A stretch of DNA of 64,000 bases from positions 25,772,189 through 25,836,188 of the forward strand of contig NC_087064.1 in the NCBI RefSeq assembly GCF_963678635.1. The letters run 5' to 3'. Each line of letters starts with the position of its first letter. Position 1 is the stretch's first letter. The DNA comes from Symsagittifera roscoffensis (lineage: Eukaryota; Xenacoelomorpha; Acoela; Convolutidae). A model generated the notes under the pieces. The model did no database searches. It was given only the letters and a program-made list of their open reading frames with translations, and had not been told where the DNA came from. Both the position numbers and the translations under genes were made by a program. Below are positions 1 through 11,185 of the stretch, one piece after another.

Positions 1-510
1 CGCCCTTCTTCTCAGCCCGGTCCGTAGCTGATCGCTTGGGGGAAGGATCGACTCAAGAGGGAGCTCAACTAGCAGCAGAAGCAGACAGTTGAGATCGACA
101 CCCATGTAAGGAGACGAGGCGGAATCTTCTACTTCCCAGAGCTCGGTGGTGTCGTCAGTGGTGATGGTGGACAACGAAAAGAAAGTTGAAGGTCCGGGGG
201 AAGCAAGCAGAACCCGGTACCTGGAACGAGCGAAGGGTCTGGATCTCGAGGATCTGGCCTGCAGAGAAGAGTTAACCGAGGTCTTGGGGTTCAACAGTCT
301 GTCACATGAGAACTTGAGCAATCACTATTGCGTGGATTGGCTAAAAGCCCATGAGGAGCACTTCTCTCGAGCCAAGACACTGGAGATGGCGGACTTGACG
401 GGAATTCCCCAGAGATCCATAATGGGACCAATCAATTACAGACCTCTCAAGGAGCTAGGAATTCCAGGTCTACTAGTGCAGCCTCCCAAGCATCGACCAG
501 TATACCCAGG
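1..510 (+). pseudogene. ORFx-long, N-terminal block (orphan protein, continues off the left edge)
   Basis: The reading frame is open from base 3 to about 93, then shifts, and runs from 146 through this block with GC-rich codon use unlike the AT-rich sequence to the right. I do not recognise a named family. The segment around 336-440 reads VDWLKAHEEHFSRAKTL followed by a G-x-P-Q and M-G-P-I-N stretch. This aligns well with the plus-strand protein at 22,248-22,743 (LDWLLAEREQLSFATTL, then GLPQ and MGPLN), so the two are homologous. No signal peptide or membrane segment is evident. The frame is lost near 510 by a shift into the next block. The protein may belong to a mobile element or be a captured gene. 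Confidence is good that this was coding and low for any function. Confidence 0.6.
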
Positions 511-1866
511 ATCAGAGTGGCGACCCCCGCGCAGCTTAGGGCGGTGGACAAGCTTCTCGAGCCGAAGAGCATGGGACTTCCTGACACGGCCTACTTGGGT
601 GCGAAACTTGCGGAGGACCCAAGGTACGGGAGATCCTGTGGAACTTCACGGCTGGCCAAGACATTAGCAGTTTATGATCGGTCGGATCCTGGGATCCTGG
701 AGCGGCGAGAGCGATCATTGTGGCGGGATCGGACTTCGAGGGGACGTCACCGAAGTTGTTTTGGCCAGAGAACTTGGTGTACCTACTACCGAGGGCGGAG
801 TTGAATCAAATTTTGACCCTGATTGTAGCGATGAAGTCGGAGACACCGTGTGAAACGGAGCTTTTGTTGTTCGCGGGAATGGATGATTATCTGCACGCGG
901 CGGACTACTTGAGCCCCTGAGAAGTGGGAAGCCTACACCAAAGAAGATCTGGGAGGCAATTCAGACGCTGTTTGCAGCAATGAATAAAGTGCAGGAACTG
1001 GTGATATCCCGTTTGGGATCGAAGGCAAGAGTGGTATTCGCGTCATCACCAGGTTACGCAGGCATGCCACCTGCTTTACAGGCGGGAAATGACCATCCTG
1101 TGATAACTCATCTGACAGCCAGCTTGTGAATCCGGAGTATGGACCTGATTGCGGAGGGAACGGATGGCGGATGCTGATGGCGGCCTCAAATCGTGAGCTA
1201 GAGCCAATGAACTTGAGACTCTTAAAATCGGAAGTCGCGGCAGCATGGGCGGATGTGTATTACGCTCTAAGGGGCTTTTACGAGCTTGCGGATATCTTGA
1301 TCGTGTTGGACGAGGACGAAGTCCTTTGTCTGGAGGTGTCGAATCTTGCCCGGCAACTGAAGTTCAACCCGGAGGTGGGGGATGACCATCCTGTGATAAC
1401 TCATCTGACAGCCAGCCTGTGAATCCGTAGTATGGACCTGACGATTTCTACGAGCTGGGCGAGTTCCACTAGCAGGGTGAGGGGGCCAATCAACGAGAGA
1501 AAGAATGTGGCTGCAGCCGAAAAACAAGTGGAATCGATGGCATATCGTCTAACACAAGAGATAGGAAGATGGCCGCTCCTGACCTCGAGACTTGAGAACG
1601 TGACGGATGGGAGCTTCTGGAGGAACAGCTGGAAGTAGCAGAAAAGAGAGAGTTGACGGTGGGGAGATTCGTCACGGCAGCAAAGGAAGTGACTATCGGA
1701 GGCTTCTGGAAGGAGTATGCAAACGGCGAACTGAGGACCTGGAACTCACACGAGAGCTTGAGATTCTTGAGTCCATGTTGGGAGAAGAAGTACATGGACA
1801 AAGTGTTCTATGCGGGGAATTCGATCTTCGAGGCGTTCGTGCAGGAACTTATGAGTATGCCAATCA
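386..1866 (+). repeat. Tandem duplication unit 1 (about 1,481 bp)
   Basis: This segment is repeated immediately downstream at 1867-3348 with only scattered differences, by eye about 98-99 percent identical. Both copies start at ATGGCGGACTTGACGGG, and the first ends with CAATCA directly before the second begins. Copy 1 has lost one G near 897 compared with copy 2, which breaks its frame. The high identity means that the duplication is recent compared with the other decay in this region, or that it was homogenised, or that it is an assembly artefact. Confidence 0.93.
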
Positions 1867-3120
1867 ATGGCGGACTTGACGGGAATTCCCCAGAGATCCA
1901 TAATGGGACCAATCAATTACAGACCTCTCAAGGAGCTAGCAAGTCCAGGTCTAATAGTGCAGCCTCCCAAGCATCGACCAGTATACCCATGATCAGAGTG
2001 GCGACCCCCGCGCAGCTTAGGGCGGTGGACAAGCTTCTCGAGCCGAAGAGCATGGGACTTCCTGACACGCCCTACTTGGGTGCGAAATTTGCGGAGGACC
2101 CAAGGTACGGGAGATCCTGTGGAACTTCACGGCTGGCCAAGACATTAGCAGTTTATGATCGGTCGGATCCTGGGATCCTGGAGCGGCGAGAGCGATCATT
2201 GTGGCGGGATCGGACTTCGAGGGGACGTCACCGAAGTTGTTTTGGCCAGAGAACTTGGTGTACCTACTACCGAGGGCGGAGTTGAATCAAATGTTGACCC
2301 TGATTGTAGCGATGAAGTCGGAGACACCGAGTGAAACGAAGCTTTTGTTGTTCGCGGGAATGGATGATTTTCTGCACGCGGCGGGACTACTTGAGCCCCT
2401 GAGAAGTGGGAAGCCTACACCAAAGAAGATCTGGGAGGCAATTCAGACGCTGTTTGCAGCAATTAATAAAGTGCAGGAACTGGTGATATCCCGTTTGGGA
2501 TCGAAGACAAGAGTGGTATTCGCGTCATCACCAGGTTACGCAGGCATGCCACCTGCTTTACAGGCGGGAAATGACCATCCTGTGATAACTCATCTGACAG
2601 CCAGCTTGTGAATCCGGAGTATGGACCTGATTGCGGAGGGAACGGATGGCGGATGCTGATGGCGGCCTCAAATCGTGAGCTAGAGCCAATGAACTTGAGA
2701 CTCTTAAAATCGGAAGTCGCGGCAGCGTGGGCGGATGTGTATTACGCTCTAAGGGGCTTTTACGAGCTTGCGGATATCTTGATCGTGTTGGACGAGGACG
2801 AGGTCCTTTGTCTGGAGGTGTCGAATCTTGCCCGGCAACTGAAGTTCAACCCGGAGGTGGGGGATGACCATCCTGTGATAACTCATCTGACAGCCAGCCT
2901 GTGAATCCGTAGTATGGACCTGACGATTTCTACGAGCTGGGCGAGTTCGACTAGCAGGGTGAGGGGGCCAATCAACGAGAGAAAGAATGTGGCTGCAGCC
3001 GAAAAACAAGTGGAATCGATGGCATATCGTCTAACACAAGAGATAGGAAGATGGCCGCTCCTGACCTCGAGACTTGAGAACGTGACGGATGGGAGCTTCT
3101 GGAGGAACAGCTGGAAGTAG
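517..3120 (+). pseudogene. ORFx-long, central block present twice (possible SGNH-hydrolase-like fold, weak)
   Basis: In each tandem copy the protein can be followed through frameshifts. A stretch beginning ATPAQLRAVDKLLEPKSMG (from 520 and 2001) leads into a segment with ARAIIVAGSDFEG and KLFWPENLVYLL, then LLLFAGMDD, then WRMLMAASNRELEP and AAAWADVYYALRGF. The order G-S-D, then a hydrophobic strand plus G-M-D-D, resembles the block I and block III spacing of SGNH/GDSL hydrolases, but I see no convincing catalytic His block, so this is only a suggestion. Both copies share a TGA (675 in copy 1) and a frameshift near 615, so the gene was broken before it duplicated. A 60-base direct repeat (about 1087 and 1380, again about 2569 and 2862) duplicates the coding stretch DDHPVITHLTASL inside each unit. 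Confidence 0.55.
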
Positions 3121-3348
3121 CAGAAAAGAGAGAGTTGACGGTGGGGAGATTCGTCACGTCAGCAAAGGAAGTGACTATCGGAGGCTTCTGGAAGGAGTAT
3201 GCAAACGGCGAACTGAGGACCTGGAACTCACACGAGAGCTTGAGATTCTTGAGTCCATGTTGGGAGAAGAAGTACATGGACAAAGTGTTCTATGCGGGGA
3301 ATTCGATCTTCGAGGTGTTCGTGCAGGAACTTATGAGTATGCCAATCA
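1867..3348 (+). repeat. Tandem duplication unit 2 (1,482 bp)
   Basis: Second copy of the unit at 386-1866. It keeps the longer open stretch 2201-2611, which copy 1 interrupts. After 3348 the sequence diverges into single-copy ORFx-long coding sequence (CCTCCTACTGG onward). The joined order suggests the ancestral gene had one copy of this block followed by the 3349 segment. Confidence 0.93.
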
Positions 3349-4371
3349 ACCTCCTACTGGCCTTGTACTTGGTATACCCCAGGTACCTATTCAACAAGGG
3401 CCCGGCATATATGTTTAGCAGAGGTGTGGAGACGCTCCGAATCGACGGGTACTTGACCTTGATACTTCTGACACATGGGGAGCTGACGACATTTCATCGA
3501 CTGATGAAATATGGGGAACTCCTGTCGGTGAGGAAGGCCCACCCGAGTCCAGAGACTTATTCCCACAAGTGTGCTGCCGAACTGAAGACGCTGCTAGTGG
3601 AATATCTCCTGATGCAGAACAGACATTTGACAGGCGAAGAAAGAAGCGCAAAGACTAGAGAAGAAGTGAGGGAGGCGAATGGAGGAATACCTCTCCTAAT
3701 TGACTTGTGCTTGGCCATGAGATCTGATCCCCTGGGGATGATCAGGGGGCTGGGAGGGGTGGTGACCTGTGTCTACGGGCCAGCCGTGACGTACGCCTTC
3801 CCGGATCCGCTTCCCGGACACATGGGGAGCTGACGAAATTTCATCGACTGATGAAATATGGGGAAATCCTGTCGGTGACACTTATTCCCACAAGTGTGCT
3901 GCCGGACTGAAGACGCTGCTAGTGGAATATCTCCTGATGCAGAACAGGCATTTGACAGGCGAAGAAAGAAGCGCAAAGACTAGAGAAGAAGTGAGGGAGG
4001 CGAATGGAGGAATACCTCTCCTAATTGACTTGTGCTTGGCCATGAGATCTGATCCCCTGGGGATGATGAGGGGGCTGGGAGGGGTGGTGACTTGTGTCTA
4101 CGGGCCAGCCGTGACGTACGCCTTCCCGGATCCGCTTGTGGCAGCGTACGGACACTCAGTAGTGCACGTGAGCCTGATCAGCGTTCTGGATGGGACGGCA
4201 CTGAAGTGGTGCAGGCAAGAAGACTCGAGAGCGCAAATGAGTGAAACAGTACTCTTCGGGAAGATAAAGGACCCAGAGCTAATAGCGCTAAATTTCAGGG
4301 GTCAACTGCAATGCAGGATGGGGGAAAGCGAGAAGGTCCCATCGAATCATAACCGAAATTCTGGAACTTGA
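3089..4371 (+). pseudogene. ORFx-long, third block, with internal duplication
   Basis: A 232-codon frame runs 3135-3833 and a 149-codon frame 3922-4371. The protein has a leucine-rich, partly hydrophobic stretch (LLALYLVYPRYLF, YLTLILLTHGELTTFHRL) and then a charged helix-like segment (LTGEERSAKTREEVREANGG) followed by DLCLAMRSDPLGM and VVTCVYGPAVTYAFPDP. No named domain is recognised. A duplication of about 350 bp (3472-3818 and 3819-4133) repeats part of it with a 23-base deletion in the second copy. The original protein is therefore read best by skipping one unit. The GC-rich composition matches the rest of ORFx-long. Confidence 0.55.
3472..3818 (+). repeat. Local tandem duplication, first unit (second unit 3819-4133)
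   Basis: ACACATGGGGAGCTGACGA recurs at about 3471 and 3818, and the flanking sequence stays alike through CAGCCGTGACGTACGCCTTC. The second unit lacks about 23 bases between CCTGTCGGTGA and CTTATTCCCACAAG. The repeat lies inside coding sequence of ORFx-long. Confidence 0.9.
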
Positions 4372-5633
4372 ACCCAATAGCAAAAGACACGAGGGAAGTC
4401 TTGAGGATCCCAGCCTGGACGAAGAGCTTCGAGTTTACGAAGAGGGAGCTGGAAACAATACTCGAGCGGGATTGTTGCTCGCCGCGATTACTGAGTTCCG
4501 AGGCGGATGACGCTTGGGATGAAAAGCCCCATGGTAGTCCCTTCCCTACACGCGAGAGCAACGGTGGAGCAGCAGCAGAAGACGTTCACGGACAGCTAGG
4601 ACTCCTTGTTCATCGGGTATTCGGCAGCAGTATATTTCCAAACATGTGAATCGAAGATAAATTCGTGGTCCACGCAAGCAATGGGGGGTTCGATGCCTCC
4701 AAAGTATGAGATTCGGGAAGTGCCGAAGACTCTTGAGAAGGCAGGACTCGAGAGCAAGCTGTCCATCTATGACGTCGGAAGGATGATCGTGGAGGAGGGT
4801 TACTTAGCCCTGAAGGATGAAATGAAGTTCAGCACGAGGAAATATCTGGCACCTTATGGATTGCAAGAAGTAGAGTTGCAACAAGAGGGACGAAAGTTGG
4901 ATGCGGCAGGAGTTCCTTACATGCCCCTCACTGAATATAAGGTAGCAGATCCGACGACACCTTCACCCCTGTCAGTGGGAACTCCAGGAGACAAGAGAAG
5001 CCCTCCAGTGGAGAACAGATTCACTGACGCGCTAGAGAGGGATCAAGCCGAGTCAGGAGAGGGAGAGAGCATGGACAAAACCCTCAGCAAGGCTGGAGAA
5101 GAAAAGGAAGTGGGGAATACGCCAGACGAAGGGGCAACGAAAAGAGATTTCAGTCCCGGCACTACACGTGAGCTACTGCAAGATTTGAGTGGGGATGACT
5201 GGGCAAACACGGCCACCCACCTTTGGGGTCTCTCCGAAAGAATCTTGAGCTGCCGCTAGCGAGTGAACCATCCAACATGGGAATGGTGCTCCTGACCGAC
5301 GAAGTAAAAGAGAAGAATGCCTTTGAAGGCAACAAAGGATTTTTCCTGAGCATGCTGGACAAGGAGGCGTGGCAAAGTTTCTTGAGCGAATTCAACCAGA
5401 GGTTGGAGAACAAAGCTAAAGTAGACAATTTCAAGGAAGAACTGTGGGACACGGTGGTGAAATTTGGAGAGCCAGTCCTGACAGGCACTGGACTGGACGA
5501 GAAAGTGAGGAAAGAGCTGCTCGAGAAGATGATTGGCCTAAGGAAGCAAAAGCAGGATACCGGGGCCAACCCAAAAAAACTGATAAAAAAATTAGTGTCG
5601 AAGTGGATGATAAAAATAAAACTAGTATTATAA
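4368..5633 (+). pseudogene. ORFx-long, fourth block (acidic/charged linker-like)
   Basis: Three overlapping open stretches (4368-4649, 4606-5259, 5223-5633) succeed one another across single frameshifts. The 4606-5259 stretch carries about 200 residues rich in Glu, Lys, Pro, Ser and Thr (around VADPTTPSPLSVGTPGDKR), which looks disordered. The next stretch (SMLDKEAWQSFLSEFNQRL) looks helical. It ends at a Lys-rich AT-rich tract around 5580-5640, where composition drops sharply. No family is recognised. I infer that this is a continuation of the same long protein because strand, GC content and frame succession are conserved. Confidence 0.5.
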
Positions 5634-5715
5634 TTAAAGATACTATTATTTTTAAGGCTAGAGAAGGGAGAGGCAAGACTCGGAGAAAAAGGATCTGGAC
5701 AAAAAAGTCGAGTCA

Positions 5716-6720
5716 GTGATGGTGGTGACGACGCCCCCGAGTAGAGGAATAAGGTCAAGGAAGAGAAAACGGGAAGCAGAAGAGGCAAGTTCTTCGGCGG
5801 ATGCGGTTTCAGAAAAGAACTTGAAGGAGACAGCTCCCATGATTCTGGCGCGATGGAAAACGGCGGCCTACAAGGGCGGCTCCGCAGCCAGGAAGTTGAC
5901 TGAGGTGTTGGTCGAAGTGGAGGCCTCAACGACTCCAGGGAAAGAAGAAGACTTCAAACCTCAGAAGGCGAATGCGAAGAGAGGCTCCACCAGTGGACAA
6001 ATGTGGATATCCGGAAAGAATGGATCTCGACTCAACACCAGGACACTGGGAAACAAAAGACCAGTGACCCTCTTGAGAGAGGTGCGACGAGGAACACCGC
6101 TCGTCCTTGGTGGATTGCCCTGGAGACCACAAATGAATGGAGAATTGCCTGAAAGGAATTGATCGCGGAGTATCCCGGAAGCGTCGAACTTGGGAAAACT
6201 TGCTGCTGGAGTATTTTGAAGATGCGATGAGAGCACCCTCGTCGGCACCATCATTAATTGCGAATCCTTTCTTCAGGACAGCAGGACAGTTGCTGTTTTC
6301 ATGGAGGTGACATTAGAGGCATTTACTTCGTATGACAAACTCAAACTGGGCGATACGGGTTTGCGCGAGTACCAAATGTTGGTGCAACACATTGCTCGAG
6401 ATAACTCGGGATTGAGTCTAGCGAGGAAGCAGAAGAGGCAAGTCCTTTGGCGGATGCGGTTTCAGAAAAAAACTTGAAGGAGATAGCTCCCATGATTCTG
6501 GCGCGATGGAAGACGGCGGCCTACAAGGGCGTACTGGCAGCCAGGAAGTTGACTGAGGTGTTGGTCGAAGTGGAGGCCTCAATGATTCCAGGGAAAGAAG
6601 AAGACTTCAAACCTCAGAAGGCGAATGCGAAGAGGAGCTCCACCAATGGACAAATGTGGGAACAGCAGGACAGTTGCTGTTTTCATGGAGGTGACATTAG
6701 AGGCGTTGACTTTTTATGAC
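5716..6720 (+). pseudogene. ORFx-long, fifth block with nuclear-localisation-like basic motif, duplicated
   Basis: The open stretch 5716-6162 begins with a strongly basic cluster, GIRSRKRKREAEE, that looks like a nuclear localisation signal. A helical segment around MILARWKTAAYKG follows. The 5774-6009 part is repeated at 6427-6659, and 6276-6425 is repeated at 6662-6870 with a further small internal duplication of CAAACTCAAACTGGGCGAT. The second round lacks the 6010-6275 insert. The reading frame is interrupted several times. Function is unknown. Confidence 0.5.
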
Positions 6721-6870
6721 AAACTCAAACTGGGCGATATGGGTTTGCGCGAGTACCAAATGTTGATGGGAGTACCAAATGACAAACTCAAACTGGGCGA
6801 TACGGGTTTGCGCGAGTACCAAAAGTTGGTGCAACACATTGCTCGAGATAACTCGGAATTGAGTCTAGCG
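5774..6870 (+). repeat. Imperfect direct duplication P-Q / P'-Q' within ORFx-long
   Basis: P (5774-6009) and Q (6276-6425) recur in the same order as P' (6427-6659) and Q' (6660-6870). The segment between P and Q is missing from the second round. Q' holds an extra internal duplication of the stretch GGGTTTGCGCGAGTACCAAA. Together with the 1,482-bp and 350-bp units, this makes at least three independent tandem duplications inside one coding region. Confidence 0.88.
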
Positions 6871-8340
6871 AGGAGGAAAGATGCCACCTGCTACTTGAGA
6901 TGGATCATGTCAGTGATGCCTGACACCACCGTCCAGACGTGCCACCAGAGAGCGATAGGAAGTAAGACAATGGAGAGGAGAGTCGCCACCGTCATCCTGA
7001 ATGTGTACCAGAGTACTGGAATTGCCAAGGGGGATGGCTCAACGCGTATCTAGAGAACCAAGGAAAGCTTGATGAAATACGGAGGTTCTCCAACAAGAAA
7101 CTCGGCGACGATCACGATGTGCATCGCAACCTGGCTCTGGCAGAAGATTACTCAAGGTCCACGAAGCGGGGAGAATATCAATATGTGTCTGGAGTGATGG
7201 GGATGGCATACAACCCTTTCTTGGACTCAGAAGCTGGAAACGCTTGCATGAATTATGAAGTGGCGGAGTTGTTAAAGTTCTGGACGGAGAATATAATTGA
7301 GATTGACCGCACGGAAAGGGAAAGACCGAGCCTAGGTCTGCTACTTGAGAAGATGCCGGAAACTATCAGTGTGCCGCGTTCGGAAAAAAAAAAGATCCAT
7401 CTAACACTGGGAACGGAGACGACGTGTTGTCTACAAAATTGGGGACAATTTGGAAGTTACTGAGACCATCTTGGTGCCCACATCACCACGCGAGCCTAAT
7501 TGAGGAAGTCACAGAGCGGGTGAGATTGTCGCCAGCGAAAGATGAAGATCTGGGGAATTTGAATATAGTGCATAAATTGATCCTATCTCATCGAGGGGAA
7601 TCGGAAGGAGCAACGAGCAAGCTGGACAAGCTAGTAAAGAAGATGGAACCGGGCAGCTGTCTGGACCTGTCATGTGGAGGAGGAGAGCATTCTCGTGATG
7701 GGCGGTCTTCTGTCGGAATACAATCCTTGACATAACGGGGAAGGAGAAGAGCGAGGTGCAGATAATGGCTGAGTGTTACGCGAGCACCACTGTAAATGTA
7801 GCGACGGCCTCTGGATTTTTCTCGAGGATGTGCAGTTTACAAGCTCTAGAGATGCTGGAGACCGAACACCATGTGGTGACAGCGTTAAGCGTGGAGTCTT
7901 GGCCAGGAGTGTTGCAAATAATCCAAAAGCACATCAGAGGATAAAAGATCGGTCTTGAGGCAGAGATGGGATTTCCTGTGAGCGAGACCTACAATCTACT
8001 CACGAATGCAAAGTCTTTGGTGGGATCAGTCATGGTCAACCTGAGCGCAAGCCATTATTCACTACACATGGAGATGGTGGAAGCATCTAGTCAGAGGGTG
8101 TTAACCTACAAGGCTTTTTCGGTGCCCAAGTGTGTACGATTGGCACGAAAGTCGCACCACTCTCACAAGTTGTTGCGGAAGATACTAGGAGCAGTGCCTG
8201 GAGATCGAAGAGAGGACTCGAGTGAGATTTTTGGGGAAGAGCTCTGGGGTCTGAAAAAAGAGATCACGAGTGACTTTGATAGACAGAATACGATTGGAAA
8301 AGCGATAAATGTGCCCCATATATGGAAGAAAACGACGTGA
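6625..8340 (+). pseudogene. ORFx-long, sixth block
   Basis: Successive open stretches at 6625-7053, 7119-7463, 7424-7735, 7756-7944 and 7966-8340 share strand and GC-rich composition. Readable segments include VLYDKLKL-like repeats at the start, AYNPFLDSEAGNACMNYEV, HVVTALSVESWPGVLQIIQ and YSLHMEMVEASSQRVLTYK. I recognise no catalytic motif and no transmembrane helix. The number of breaks (at least four frameshifts in 1.7 kb) shows that this is no longer translated as one protein. Confidence 0.5.
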
Positions 8341-9134
8341 CGCATGAGAAAATAATGGAGTTTGAACCTCTGTTGGAAGCTTTGGGAGAACGCAACATCC
8401 GGAGCATCAAACTGATACACGGGGAATACCCATGCCATTGTCTGGCACAGACAGTTTGGTATCCAGAGCACTGGAACTTCTGCTTGATATGGGACGTGGA
8501 AGAATTTCGGTCAATAGGGCTACCCAGTCACCAGCAGAAGGTCACTCTTTTTGTGGTTAGCACCATGCTGGCATTGCGATGGATCGAGGAGAACGTGACG
8601 AAATATCGAGAGTTGAGAGCACCAACAGTGGAGTCAATACATGCCATTGACTACAGCCGGAGGCTTGAGTTGTTCGAGACTGCGTGTAGAGTATTCGCTG
8701 TGCCCAAGGAAGTGAGGCACGTGCGGATTCGCATTAGAATTCTTTCATGGTTTCGAGCGACGCTGACGTCGTGGCTGTATACCGCGACGAAGAATCACAT
8801 GAAGAAGCATCAGAAAGAATATCGACAGTTCCTGGCCGAGATCGGGCCCGAGGCCTTCAAGAGGCTTCTGCTAACTCATCGTAATGCGATAACCACAGGC
8901 TGGAAAAGGGTTGGTAGAGTGTCTCGAGATAACACTAAAGCGAGGGAATCGATATTAGAGGAGGACTTGGCGAAGAACGTGAGCGTGAGCTTGCACAATT
9001 CCTTTTGCTTGAATAGGGAATCTAAAGTGATGGGTCTGCCGAATCAGGCGAAAAGTCTACAAGAGCAAAAGTATAAAGATGCGAGCCTACAAACAGCTGA
9101 AAGCATGGGAAGAGATCGTAATCAGTTCCAATGA
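8322..9134 (+). pseudogene. ORFx-long, 270-codon open stretch near the 3' end
   Basis: Longest uninterrupted stretch of ORFx-long. It starts in overlap with the preceding frame and ends at TGA 9132-9134. It reads as a soluble, mixed-charge protein with aromatic-rich helical segments (SWFRATLTSWLYTATKNH, KEYRQFLAEIGPEAFKRL). No family is recognised. A short out-of-frame continuation to about 9330 follows, part of which (from about 9160) is also found at 12,236-12,370. The C-terminal end therefore belongs to the repeated mobile unit and not to a unique host gene. Confidence 0.5.
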
Positions 9135-9330
9135 CGAAGAAAAACTGGCAAGGCATATTACGATGTCGAGTGTGTCATGACCCAGTACCTCGAAGACAAG
9201 GGCACGAACTGAAGAGCGTGTTCAGGAATTGTTTCTTGAGTCGTGAGCGGGGGAAAGAAAAAGGTGCTCGAGTTCTAAGGGCACGGAAAAGAAGCATGAA
9301 ATCTAAGGGCACGGAAAAGAAATTTTAATA
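9131..9330 (+). pseudogene. ORFx-long C-terminus
   Basis: A short coding tail (RNCFLSRERGK in one frame) runs up to an abrupt change to AT-rich sequence at about 9325 (TTTTAATAAAAAAATTATTG). The same tail, truncated at its 5' side, recurs at 12,236-12,370 after GGAAACAACG, again followed by the same AT-rich 3' sequence. This is the 3' end of the coding part of the element. The AATAAA within the downstream sequence could act as a polyadenylation signal. Confidence 0.45.
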
Positions 9331-10155
9331 AAAAAATTATTGTTATTAGTATACTATATCTACTATATAAACCAAAATGCTGCATGACAATGTCCTGAAT
9401 GGGCAAAACAAAAGAAGTTTTAAAGATAGCTTAGAAAGCGGAAATTCAGGGTGCAGGTGTATGCAGATTTTGATTGCTGTTTAGCGATAATGTGACAATT
9501 TAGGGGTATATATAAAGTTAAATCTGCTGCAAACTTCTGTAAATGACCACTTGCACTGTATCTTGAGACGCACTCAACTGTCTGGGGACTCACTGACAGA
9601 CGACGACACGCGATGAGGACGTCGATCTTGAGTCCGGGGAGTATGTGCCCGTCGGTCATTTTTAAAGTGGGGGGGGGGGGTGTATTTGGTAGTAGCCTTT
9701 AAGATGTAACGCGGTTTGTAGTCTAATGTCGCAAGTGAACCGAATTGGCTCCGACCGTTTGAGGTAAAAAAACACAAGAGATAGTGTCCCTGACTACTGA
9801 GCCAATGATTATAGGGCCTATTTTTCTTTAACATCATATGTGACTTAAGTAGGCGACTGTTATATACAGGTATTAGGCTTTAGTTTTCGTCCTGTGCCAT
9901 TCCCCCGGATTGGCACCGTCGAACCTTCCGACGCACGCAGGAAACAACGTTAAAAGCGTTGGTACTGGAATTATGATGAAAAGGAAGCTCAGATTGAACT
10001 AGAGATTTAGATTTTTAGGTTTTGGATTTGGGCTAGAACATTTCTGAGAAATACGAAAAACGTCCATTTAGGCAAAATCAGAAAAAAGAACACAACCGAG
10101 TTGCAAGACGAAAGATAGAGGAAAATAGAGTGAAAAACAGAAGAACGAAGCCTCT

Positions 10156-10248
10156 TTTCGTGGCATCAGTGCTAGTCGGAAGATAGTGGAAGCGGAAGGT
10201 CCAGTGGGACATCCGGCACGAATCCGAACGCTCCGTTATGCCACGAAA
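10156..10248. other. Potential hairpin, arms TTTCGTGGCAT / ATGCCACGAAA
   Basis: An 11-base perfect inverted repeat (10,156-10,166 and 10,238-10,248) encloses about 70 bases. The related copy at 13,219-13,229 and 13,313-13,323 keeps both arms although the enclosed sequence has changed length, which hints that the pairing mattered to the element. Confidence 0.6.
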
Positions 10249-11110
10249 TCAGTTAGAGAAAACAACGTTACCTTGGAGAGAGTGCAAAATCAGAGGTCTG
10301 GTGCCCTGAGACTGTAAAAAACATTAACTATATATTTTGGCTGCTGCAATGCCCTCAACCTATTTAATTTACTCTAATTTTAATTTATTATTTCAGAGCA
10401 TCAGAACGAGGAAAGAGTCATCCCATCTCTAACAAACCTAATATAAAGCTGTCACCAAAAACATAATTAATTGTGGTTTTCTAGCCGTGTTTTTAATAGT
10501 ACTCTCGTTTTCTGGGGATCCGAGACCCGGCTATGTGGTTATTTTTGCATGTAAACGAAAGCTGATCCAAAATTGTTGGGCTGATGGGCAAATGTCTGGG
10601 TGAATGTTAGTTACATAGAGGTTTTTATGGTGCTACTGGGTGAGCAAACGTTTATGCCCGAGTTAAAAGCCTAATTTGTTGCATTGTTCATGGCGGTAGG
10701 TGTGGATCCTCCATTGGTACAGTTTAGCTTTTTATTCTAGTTAAGACCGAATAATCCGGGGGTCGGAGGGTTAGATGGGAAGTCATGAGCCCGCTTATTC
10801 CGACGCCTTGGGACCAAAAACCATTTATAAGTAACCGTAAAAAAACAATTTGCTATTAACCAACAAAAATCCAAAAACAAAATTACTTGAAAATTAAAGA
10901 GTCTAAAATAGTTTAAAAAGACCCAAAACAGACCAAAAACAGTAAAAAACATAAACTGAAAATTTTTTCGTAATTTTCTGTACTTTGTCAATGAGATTTG
11001 AAGATTGAACTTTTGAATTCTTAGACCTAAAGCGACAAAAATTTTTGCGCCAGGAGCCTGCTAAAATAAAGAATTCAGTTACTTGAAAAGTTTTCAAGCA
11101 ACTCTCTGAA

Positions 11111-11185
11111 TAGTTCAGCGGATAGAGATAGGGACTTAAAGGTCGGAAAGGAAGGAATTGGAGGGACCAAATCCGATAGTTTTTT
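11111..11185 (+). promoter_or_regulatory. tRNA-like pol III block, copy 1 (A box, B box, T-run)
   Basis: TAGTTCAGCGG at 11,111-11,121 matches the A-box consensus, GGACCAAATCC at 11,164-11,174 matches most of the B box, and a run of six Ts follows at 11,180-11,185. Spacing is that of a tRNA gene, but the sequence does not fold into a convincing cloverleaf by eye. I read it as a tRNA-derived module inside a repeat and not as a working tRNA gene. Confidence 0.5.

Noticed and set aside
1-9330. Bacterial contamination as the source of the GC-rich block
   Set aside because: The block shares its 3' end with the AT-rich eukaryotic repeats and is homologous to the genes in T1 and T2. It has no operon structure or ribosome-binding sites.
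11111-11185. Functional tRNA gene
   Set aside because: A and B boxes fit, but no proper cloverleaf or anticodon arm could be drawn. It is better described as a tRNA-derived module.
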